Shown: positions 1 through 5,417 of the stretch, piece after piece
Numbering within the stretch: position 1 is the first letter of the stretch
Layout: each line of letters begins with the position of its first letter
Assembly (NCBI GenBank): GCA_965369995.1
Contig: CBDURO010000033.1
Span: forward strand, 1-17,911
Direction: 5' to 3'
Length of the DNA: 17,911 bases
Source: JAHJCW01 sp965369995
GTDB lineage: Bacteria; Fidelibacterota; Marinisomatia; Marinisomatales; JAHJCW01
Position numbers and translations under genes: made by a program
Notes under the pieces: generated by a model
The model's input: the letters and a program-made list of their open reading frames with translations, nothing else
Told to the model about the DNA's origin: nothing
Database searches by the model: none

Positions 1-353
1 AAGGTGTTGAGCAAGGGATATTTGCTGAAGATGCACTGCATCAGGAGCTGAAGAAGTATGGTAAAGGAGCTAGGTTAGTCATCCGCAGGAATCAGGATGA
101 AAATGGTCAATTAGAATGGCATGTTTCACCTACTAATGGTAACGCACAGCGCAAACCACAACAGACAGTTCTGAAGTACCTGGATAACCGTACAGCCGAT
201 ATTCACCGGCAGGTAGCGTTAAAGATAGCAACTATCTCTATTGGACAGAATGGAAAACCCTGGACGGATGAAGACCTGCAGGAAATAAAGGTCAGGATGG
301 ATAAACTACTTGAGATCCTAGACGGATCAACCAACGATGACCTGCCATTCTAA
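1..353 (+). CDS. 3' end of a phage/mobile-element protein with an SSB-like acidic tail (5' partial)
   Basis: An open frame enters from the left edge (first full codon at 3) and stops with TAA at 351-353, giving the last 116 residues or so. I do not recognise the family. What can be seen is a compact basic/hydrophobic segment (KYGKGARLVIRRNQDENG), a short linker and a helical region, ending in N-D-D-L-P-F. An acidic stretch followed by L/I-P-F is the known C-terminal tip by which bacterial and phage single-stranded DNA-binding proteins recruit partner proteins. I infer a phage or plasmid replication/recombination protein that binds ssDNA, but no OB fold can be confirmed from this fragment. The frame is richer in G+C than the core genes to the right, which fits acquired DNA. 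Its last 17 bases overlap the next reading frame if that starts at 337. Confidence 0.6.
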   Translation, partial: GVEQGIFAEDALHQELKKYGKGARLVIRRNQDENGQLEWHVSPTNGNAQRKPQQTVLKYLDNRTADIHRQVALKIATISIGQNGKPWTDEDLQEIKVRMDKLLEILDGSTNDDLPF

Positions 354-648
354 GGCAAGGGATTTTGTTGTGGGTATTGACTATGATGATATTGCAGAAG
401 ACAGAGGACATATGACTATTAGAAGAAAAGTACCTATAACAGAGCTAGTTGAAGAGATCAAAACAATAATACTAAATGGTTCTACCTATCCACAGTTTCC
501 ACCTGAAGCTAATCCTAGTGTAACCTATGCTTGGGATCTAGATAATCAAGAGGATGGCGACTGTTATCATGAGATCATGATAGAACTTGGAAAAATAACA
601 GAAAGGAGATTAAATACTGATGATAAAACAAATAATCAACATCATTAA
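337..648 (+). CDS. small hypothetical protein of the left mobile region
   Basis: A frame of 103 residues from the ATG at 337, overlapping the preceding gene by 17 bases and read in a different frame. A GTG at 370 is an alternative start: AAGGCAAGGG at 353-362 lies about 8 bases before it, whereas nothing resembling a ribosome binding site precedes 337. The GTG form would be 92 residues. The product is soluble and acidic (GIDYDDIAEDRGH near the start, DLDNQEDGDCYHE in the second half), with no signal peptide, membrane segment or motif I recognise. Dense packing against the upstream SSB-tailed gene suggests both belong to one phage-like transcription unit ending at the terminator at 682-707. 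Function unknown; the frame could be partly fortuitous, but its composition looks coding. Confidence 0.5.
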   Translation: MTCHSKARDFVVGIDYDDIAEDRGHMTIRRKVPITELVEEIKTIILNGSTYPQFPPEANPSVTYAWDLDNQEDGDCYHEIMIELGKITERRLNTDDKTNNQHH

Positions 649-676
649 AAAAGTACTAATATTACTTAATAAGTAA
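620..676 (+). CDS. candidate 18-residue amphipathic peptide
   Basis: ATG at 620 opens MIKQIINIIKKVLILLNK and stops with TAA at 674-676. A strong purine-rich site, AAAGGAGA (602-609), precedes it, with 10 bases between the site and the ATG, slightly longer than usual. Polar or charged residues fall at 3, 4, 7, 10, 11, 17 and 18 and the rest are I, L or V, so a helix would have one cationic and one greasy face, as in small membrane-active peptides (phage lysis peptides, type I toxins). The stop lies 5 bases before the terminator stem, so it would be the last cistron. The frame overlaps the end of the 103-residue gene. In AT-rich DNA short K/I-rich frames arise by chance, so the call rests mainly on the ribosome binding site and amphipathicity. 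Confidence 0.3.
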   Translation: MIKQIINIIKKVLILLNK

Positions 677-679
677 TAT
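659..679. repeat. perfect 21-base inverted repeat
   Basis: Ten-base arms ATATTACTTA and TAAGTAATAT flank a single central A (669), with every pair matching. It lies just before the terminator stem and spans the stop of the short peptide frame. It could be an operator, or part of a structured 3' end; a real hairpin would need to open several central pairs. Confidence 0.6.
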
Positions 680-681
680 AG

Positions 682-707
682 AAAAACAACCCCTCCGGGT
701 TGTTTTT
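682..707 (+). terminator. Rho-independent terminator
   Basis: Perfect 11-base-pair stem AAAAACAACCC / GGGTTGTTTTT with a four-base CTCC loop (693-696). The right arm itself ends in five T, as in many intrinsic terminators, and the A-rich left arm would let it also act on the opposite strand. It closes the left transcription unit of SSB-tailed protein, hypothetical protein and candidate short peptide. Confidence 0.85.
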
Positions 708-717
708 AGCTTACCGA

Positions 718-895
718 GTCTACAATGTAGACCCTCAATTTGGTCATTTTTTATGTATGGTGAACATACCGAAATAACCGGATTTGACAACAAATCCAAG
801 CACGTGAATATATAGGCAATCCTTTTTATTTTCCAAATGAGCGCGATAAACCAAGTACCTGTCATTAAGCAGGTATGATAGTTACTCTTCAAGAG
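718..895. repeat. run of five short inverted repeats
   Basis: Perfect arms at 718-724/726-732 (GTCTACA, A, TGTAGAC), 755-759/765-769 (GTATG/CATAC), 780-786/791-797 (GGATTTG, ACAA, CAAATCC), 856-861/870-875 (TACCTG/CAGGTA) and 885-889/891-895 (CTCTT/AAGAG). Together with the palindrome at 659-679 and the terminator stem at 682-707 this makes seven dyads in 237 bases. The arms differ in sequence, so this is not one repeated unit. It could be a structured RNA or an origin or attachment region; the shorter ones alone could be chance. Confidence 0.45.
735..746. repeat. 12-base direct repeat, left copy (right copy at 1275-1286)
   Basis: TCAATTTGGTCA occurs exactly at 735-746 and again at 1275-1286, in the same orientation, bracketing about 530 bases that contain no confident gene. 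A 12-base exact repeat this close is unlikely by chance, but such a short repeat cannot by itself be called an attachment site or target duplication. Confidence 0.4.
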
Positions 896-1150
896 CAAAG
901 AATGTTCGATTGGATAAAATATCAGCGATTGGCCAGATGCTATCCTGAATTTCTCATAGCTTTCAAACAAGTATATATTGCTAAGTATAAATGGATGTAC
1001 GGCACATTTGATATTACCAATCGTACTAAAATATTTTACCATGGACCAAAAAAATCATGAAAAAGCGCAGGCTAACACCAGCGCTAGAAACGGAGCATCA
1101 ACCAACAACTAACAATGTAAAAGTAATACTGATTTTGACCTGGTAAATGG

Positions 1151-1186
1151 GATCAAATTAGGGGTCAAATTGGGGATCAAATTGGG
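1151..1186. repeat. three tandem copies of a 12-base unit
   Basis: GATCAAATTAGG, GGTCAAATTGGG and GATCAAATTGGG lie head to tail (1151-1162, 1163-1174, 1175-1186), consensus GRTCAAATTRGG. The period of 12 is a whole number of codons, but the frames across it are short and lack a start. It could be an iteron-like protein binding array or simple slippage. The core AAATT also occurs in the flanking 12-base direct repeats. Confidence 0.55.
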
Positions 1187-1283
1187 CCGGATAAAGGGGG
1201 GTGTTTAGTGCTCCCAGAAAGGGTCACTTATTGGCATTGCCATTTTTTGGTGTTTTGTCGACTGAGAGGCACTTTCAATTTGG

Positions 1284-1302
1284 TCAAAATCAGAAATTTT
1301 GA
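1284..1302. repeat. small hairpin before the frame at 1335
   Basis: TCAAAAT (1284-1290) and ATTTTGA (1296-1302) pair perfectly around the loop CAGAA. It overlaps the right copy of the direct repeat and lies about 30 bases before the ATG at 1335. No T run follows, so a terminator is unlikely; an operator or leader hairpin is possible. Confidence 0.35.
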
Positions 1303-1334
1303 AATGAGTAAAAAATGAGTAAAAAAGGTGAAAA

Positions 1335-1532
1335 ATGCGCACAGAAATAATCCAGCTAAAACTGGCAAAAAATCAAGCGATTAATGCGGTAAAAAGTACC
1401 ATTGATTACGAGCGTTTAGAAATGAGAGAAAGCATGATTATCAATAGCCATATTGAATCAATAATCAATAATTTGATCCGTAATTTTCCTGACAGGATAT
1501 TGACGGGTATAGGATTAATTTTAAACACGTAG
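1335..1532 (+). CDS. small hypothetical frame that runs across the mobile-element junction
   Basis: ATG at 1335 is preceded by AAAAAAGGTGAAAA, a plausible ribosome binding site (GGTG about 5 bases upstream). The first 53 residues or so look coding: soluble, helical and charged (KLAKNQAINAVKSTIDYERL, then ESIINNLIRNFPDRI). The frame then crosses about 1490-1498, where the opposite strand becomes recognisable histidine kinase DNA, so the last 13 residues or so are read antisense to that gene. The original protein was therefore probably longer, and what remains is a 3'-truncated gene of the mobile element with a fortuitous tail. I do not recognise a family. The gene may not be expressed. Confidence 0.3.
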   Translation: MRTEIIQLKLAKNQAINAVKSTIDYERLEMRESMIINSHIESIINNLIRNFPDRILTGIGLILNT

Positions 1533-2113
1533 ATTATATTCCCAGTGAATGGTAAAACTGCTCCAATAATTATTATTATAATTTGTGATTTGTAAATTGA
1601 TGAGACACTTAGAATGGTTCTAAGAAGTAAAATTACACCAATAACTAATAATAAATAACTATACATAGCATATAACCAGAACCAAATACTATAACCATAA
1701 ATAGGCATGTTACTATTTGGATCGATTGAAATACTCGTATACCATAAATGATGCCAATTATGAGTGGCAACCATTAATAAAGTAAATAAGGGTACAATTG
1801 GCGGCAAAATTATGTTGCGTGGAACTAAATATCTATAATGTCGACCATATGCCAATGCAAGCAAGAAATATAACAGCGGTACGGTTGTTACACCTAAATA
1901 GGATATTTGTGCCCATAGTAATACATGCGATACATCCGTTGGGGCTGTTTCAAAAATATACGAAAAAGCCTACACAGCTACCCCGCATGCCAGAAGAACC
2001 AAATATTTTGCAACAAGCGTACTGCGCTTTTGCCACGCAAACAGTGCAACCAAAATACTTATAAGCGTAGTAACTATTAATATCCAGCTTATTGGTAGAA
2101 ATTGATAGCTCAA
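1497..2113 (-). pseudogene. truncated 7TM sensor histidine kinase (membrane domain only)
   Basis: Read on the minus strand from a TTG at 2113 (GAGGG lies 4 bases upstream), this is the seven-helix N-terminal module of a sensor histidine kinase (HisKA_7TM type). Helices alternate with the family hallmarks: SYQFLPISW start, LLWAQISYLGVTTVPLLYF, then VATHNWHHLWYTSIS, GYSIWFWLYAMYSYLLL and PFTGNIIYVFKINPIPVNI. Two lesions are visible. An in-frame TAG at complement 1970-1972 falls where the family has a tryptophan (AV*AFSYIFE), consistent with TGG changed to TAG. After PIPVNI (complement 1496) the expected D-L-T-P-type last helix is replaced by unrelated sequence; the histidine kinase core is missing. 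The coding DNA meets the left mobile region there, so I infer that insertion or deletion destroyed the gene. No other part of it occurs in this window. Confidence 0.85.
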
Positions 2114-2244
2114 AAAACCCTCAACAACATTATTTATACTAACAATATACTAATTACAATATGAATATTACCATTGCTCATTTAGTATCATAGAGATAAA
2201 TCAATGATAACAAATTGGTAGTACTAATGAAACTCTCCTCGTAA

Positions 2245-2261
2245 ATTAATCTTTGATTAAT
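2245..2261. repeat. inverted repeat in the kinase/TPR divergent gap
   Basis: ATTAATC (2245-2251), TTT, GATTAAT (2255-2261), perfect 7-base arms. It lies midway in the 262 bases between the kinase remnant and the TPR gene, a stretch that otherwise holds only AT-rich sequence and the dyad at 2313-2348. It could be an operator or chance. Confidence 0.35.
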
Positions 2262-2312
2262 ACTATGCTTTTAATTTTTATATGGTCATTTACTTTATTT
2301 TAGAAAACTTTT

Positions 2313-2348
2313 TATTAGACAACCTTTATTATTTATATTAGTCTAATA
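2313..2348. promoter_or_regulatory. dyad just upstream of the TPR lipoprotein gene
   Basis: TATTAGAC (2313-2320) and GTCTAATA (2341-2348) are perfect 8-base inverted arms separated by 20 bases, centre to centre about 28 bases, ending 27 bases before the ATG at 2376. Two half-sites spaced by nearly three helical turns suggest a dimeric regulator binding site, or a long-loop hairpin in the leader. No known consensus is recognised. Confidence 0.35.
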
Positions 2349-2375
2349 TCATGAATAAATTAGTGTCCGAACAAT

Positions 2376-3860
2376 ATGAAAAATATAATTACTTTTTTCG
2401 AAAATAAGAGTTTGTCTTTTATTACCACTTTATTAATAGTGGCAATTTCATTTACTTTACTCAATTGTAATAACAAAACATCCTCAAAAATTCCTGTCAC
2501 TACAAAATCTGAAATAGCTCTCGAATATTACAATGAGGGACTATTATTAACAGAAAAGTTGCGCGGACAAGAAGCAGCATATTTTTATTTAAAAGCTCTC
2601 GCTGAAGATAATGAATTTGCAATGGCGTATCTACAGATGGCTCAAGTGCAAACAACTCCAAAACTTTTTTACAAGTATCTGACAAAAGCTAAATCCTTAA
2701 TAAATAATATTTCAGAAGGTGAAAAATTATTAATACTGGCAGCTGAAGCTGGTGCAAATAAAGAACAAGAAAAACAAAATAATTATTATTTAGAAATAAT
2801 TGATCAATACCCCAATGATGAACGAGGTCACAATATATATGCACATTTTCTGTTCAATTTGCAAAAATATAAAAAGGCAATTACATATTACGAAATAGCA
2901 CTTGATATCAATCCGAATTTTTCACAACCTTATAATATGCTCGGATATTCATATCGGCGACTTGGAGATTTTCAACAAGCTGAAATCTACTTTAAAAAAT
3001 ACATAGACCTCATCAAAGATGACCCAAATCCTTATGATTCGTACGCAGAACTATTATTAAAAATGGGCAAATTTGAATCCTCCATCGAATATTATAGAAA
3101 AGCATTGGAGATTAAACCTAACTTTATTGTTTCTATAATTGGGATTGCATCGAACCTAACATTATTAGATCGACATGAAGAGGCATGCAAAGAGTTAGAA
3201 CATATTGAAACAATTTCAACCAATCCTGGTGATCTAAAACGTATGCATTATGCTAAAGCTGTTGCTAATGTAGATATTTGCAATTTTGATAGAGCAATTA
3301 GGGAACTAAAGGAAAATATCTCAATTTCAGGCAGCATAGACGATAATTTAGCATTAGGGCAAGATTTAATAAACTTAGGCAATGTACACTTGATGTATGA
3401 AAAACCTGACGATGCTTTGAAATATTTTGAGAAATCCATGGAATATTTTGAAAAATCAAATATCTCCCAAGATCTAAAATATTATATACGACGACAATTA
3501 TTTGTAAATGCCGGTAGGGTTGCATTCTATAATAAAAATGTTGATATTTTAAAGAAATATACAGAAAAATATAAATCATCCGTTCAAAAAACAATGAATC
3601 CTAATGAAATCAGAAATGCTCATGAACTTTCTGGATATATTTATTTACTAGAAGACGACTATTATAATGCTATATATGAATTCAAGCAGGCGAATCAGCA
3701 AAATCCAATTATATTATATCTAATCGGAACAGCTTACGAAGAGTTAGGTGACGGTGATAAAGCTCGTCAGATATATGAATCAGTAGCACATTTTAATTCA
3801 TTAAATGATATGAATTTTGCTTTTATTCGAAAGACAGCATTAGCAAAGTTAAATAACTAA
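2376..3860 (+). CDS. TPR-repeat lipoprotein
   Basis: A 494-residue protein with a lipoprotein-type signal: hydrophobic stretch at 13-29, then L-L-N-C with Cys31 as the likely lipidated residue (Asn at -1 is atypical for the lipobox). The rest is tetratricopeptide repeats. The clearest units are at about 46-90, 151-184 (YKKAITYYEIALDINPNF), 185-218, 219-252 (FESSIEYYRKALEIKPNF), one near 330-360 (DDALKYFEKSMEYF) and a C-terminal pair ending in GTAYEELGDGDKARQIYESV. Such proteins scaffold other proteins at the membrane; there is no catalytic domain, and partner and role cannot be told from the sequence. The start follows no Shine-Dalgarno sequence, as is common in this group. It is monocistronic, with a dyad upstream, and converges on the M64 peptidase with 6 bases between the stops. 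Confidence 0.85.
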   Translation: MKNIITFFENKSLSFITTLLIVAISFTLLNCNNKTSSKIPVTTKSEIALEYYNEGLLLTEKLRGQEAAYFYLKALAEDNEFAMAYLQMAQVQTTPKLFYKYLTKAKSLINNISEGEKLLILAAEAGANKEQEKQNNYYLEIIDQYPNDERGHNIYAHFLFNLQKYKKAITYYEIALDINPNFSQPYNMLGYSYRRLGDFQQAEIYFKKYIDLIKDDPNPYDSYAELLLKMGKFESSIEYYRKALEIKPNFIVSIIGIASNLTLLDRHEEACKELEHIETISTNPGDLKRMHYAKAVANVDICNFDRAIRELKENISISGSIDDNLALGQDLINLGNVHLMYEKPDDALKYFEKSMEYFEKSNISQDLKYYIRRQLFVNAGRVAFYNKNVDILKKYTEKYKSSVQKTMNPNEIRNAHELSGYIYLLEDDYYNAIYEFKQANQQNPIILYLIGTAYEELGDGDKARQIYESVAHFNSLNDMNFAFIRKTALAKLNN

Positions 3861-3866
3861 AATAGT

Positions 3867-5273
3867 TTATTTTATATACCAATCAATCATATTTTCGATT
3901 GCTTCCGAGCATACTTTGCAAAATTCATCTCTATTACGAGAGAACATAATGCAATCCACTTCTGGTCGATAGAGTCCCTTCGCAAGATAGCCGCCGCCTT
4001 CAAAAGCGCCGACTTTTCCATAATATTTTTGTGATTTTAACATCGGAATCGTTGATTGCTTTAATTCTTCAAAAAGCGTTTCCATTTTGTCAGTACTTAC
4101 ACCATTAGCTATCATTTGTCGGCGCTTTTGCTGATAAACTACTGCAATCAAATCATACGCAGCTTGTCCCCAAGGAGTTGGAATTGGCGTCTCATCGTCT
4201 ACTAAATGTTTCCACTTCAAATTGTCAGGATCAAATAACGCGGTAACATTTGGTCGGTTCGGCTCAAATTCCGGCAATGATACTTGGTAAGCAACGTTTG
4301 ATGTATAATATTCGTCCGCTAAACTAGCAAATGAATGTCCAAACTCGTGAACAAATACGAAGTCTGCTTGACTTGATAATGACGAAACAGTGGAATATAA
4401 ATTATAGATGCCACCACCACCATATTTGGGATCGTTGAATATCATCATAATTGCATCGTAAGGCGCTTGCGCAGTGATCTCACGTAAGTTTTTATTGGCA
4501 AACGTTAAAACATATCTATCAGAATCAAACACATTAAATCGTAAATCCAAAGCGGATTTTTTCCATACATTTTGGCGCGGATTGCTGATACCCTCTTCAT
4601 CTGAAAAAACATCAATCGCCCAAACATTAAAATCCGATTTGCGGGATTTAAACGGTTCCGTATCAAACATAACACCAACTAAATGCTTGGCATCTTTTCT
4701 AAATTGCTTAACATCTTCTTTACGATAGCCATCGCCAAGAATTAAAATGTCAACTTTCTTTTCCGCTGAACCATTATTAAATATTTTCCATACTTTGTTA
4801 TTATTCACAATCAATGAGCGATTCACAAAACGGCTTGCCGGATCGTGTTCAGCATCGTATATCGTGTTGTAAGTGCCATCCGAATTACGTTTTTTCAGAA
4901 CTAATCGGAACGAGTGCTTCGGTTCCGGAAAACGCTGTGATTCGTGAAAAGTACGCCACACATCATCGGCGGCTTCTCCGGTAGTCTGCCATTCACCAAA
5001 AATGCTGGCAAAAGCATAAGCGTAGATTATTTTTTCTGACTCTATATCGCTTACTTCAAAGCGGTACAGCCCTAAATGCATATCATCAATTAGGTTGGTT
5101 TTACTACCGGGCCACGCGCCCTCTAAGCGGAGTTCGTCAAGACTGACGTGTTCGGTTTCGGCTACGCCGCTATGAAAATAATCAAATCGTAATGTGTTAT
5201 CAGTAAAGAAGTCATTATAAATTACATTTTGAGAAAAACTGATCGATAAAATAAATAATAAGATACGATACAT
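3867..5273 (-). CDS. secreted M64-family zinc metallopeptidase
   Basis: 468 residues. A short signal peptide (MYRILLFILSISFS, likely cut near residue 14) sends it to the periplasm or beyond. An N-terminal beta-rich domain (about 20-165, peptidase M64 N-type) precedes the catalytic domain, which starts at KKVDILILGDGYRKED. The zinc site is HEFGH at 309-313 followed by S-F-A-S-L-A-D-E, with Asp320 as the likely third ligand, the M64 (IgA peptidase-like) pattern. The conserved C-terminal block GAFEGGGYLAKGLYRPEVDC...FCKVC (about 423-455) is intact, so the enzyme looks complete. No type IX sorting tail is present, unlike the GH18 protein in this window. The start is supported by GGAGA about 8 bases upstream. 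The IgA specificity of the founding member should not be assumed here; a general secreted protease role is safer. Confidence 0.9.
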   Translation of the reverse strand: MYRILLFILSISFSQNVIYNDFFTDNTLRFDYFHSGVAETEHVSLDELRLEGAWPGSKTNLIDDMHLGLYRFEVSDIESEKIIYAYAFASIFGEWQTTGEAADDVWRTFHESQRFPEPKHSFRLVLKKRNSDGTYNTIYDAEHDPASRFVNRSLIVNNNKVWKIFNNGSAEKKVDILILGDGYRKEDVKQFRKDAKHLVGVMFDTEPFKSRKSDFNVWAIDVFSDEEGISNPRQNVWKKSALDLRFNVFDSDRYVLTFANKNLREITAQAPYDAIMMIFNDPKYGGGGIYNLYSTVSSLSSQADFVFVHEFGHSFASLADEYYTSNVAYQVSLPEFEPNRPNVTALFDPDNLKWKHLVDDETPIPTPWGQAAYDLIAVVYQQKRRQMIANGVSTDKMETLFEELKQSTIPMLKSQKYYGKVGAFEGGGYLAKGLYRPEVDCIMFSRNRDEFCKVCSEAIENMIDWYIK

Positions 5274-5417
5274 TATAAAATCTCCAATTTCATTTATTGT
5301 TTTATATGTTACATTAAAGCTTTTAATCTTGTTTTCGCAAACAAAAAAGAGGTTCTAAATTCAACCTTAATTTTACAGAGCAAAATTATAATTCAACCAA
5401 ATTAAAAAGATATTTTT
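5274..5417. promoter_or_regulatory. divergent promoter gap between M64 peptidase and gcvP
   Basis: 144 AT-rich bases between two divergent starts must hold both promoters. The only structure seen is an exact direct repeat, AATTCAACC, at 5358-5366 and 5390-5398, 32 bases apart (about three helical turns) and 20 bases before gcvP at its nearer end. It could be paired half-sites for a regulator of gcvP. I looked for a glycine riboswitch, which often precedes gcv genes, and saw none. Confidence 0.35.

Larger units (their letters stand above)
709..1334. other. 626 bases with no confident gene, rich in repeats
   Basis: No recognisable protein or RNA gene. It holds the inverted repeats at 718-895, the 12-base direct repeats at 735-746 and 1275-1286, the 12-base tandem repeat at 1151-1186 and the hairpin at 1284-1302. 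Short plus-strand frames exist: 875-1060 (61 residues, aromatic and basic, no good ribosome binding site), 1041-1112 (23 residues) and 1057-1146 (29 residues, its ATG sharing ATGA with the stop of the first). None has a recognisable motif and I do not call them genes, although the ATGA overlap is the sort of arrangement real coupled genes have. The stretch looks like the non-coding end of a mobile element. Confidence 0.6.

Noticed and set aside
662..1042. Minus-strand frame of 126 residues opposite the hairpin region
   Set aside because: Its C-terminal part is the translated terminator stem, its composition is not protein-like (many Cys, Tyr and Ile with no domain), and it has no ribosome binding site.
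1151..1186. CRISPR array
   Set aside because: The 12-base units are adjacent with no spacers, too short and too few, and no cas genes are present.
1798..2064. Plus-strand frame of 88 residues
   Set aside because: It is antisense to the clearly recognisable 7TM kinase helices, which explain the sequence better.
3855..3867. Bidirectional terminator between the TPR and M64 genes
   Set aside because: AACTA/TAGTT is a 5-base AT-rich stem overlapping both stop codons, too weak to support a terminator call.
5274..5417. Glycine riboswitch upstream of gcvP
   Set aside because: No conserved G-rich aptamer blocks or tandem helices are seen; the stretch is uniformly AT-rich.
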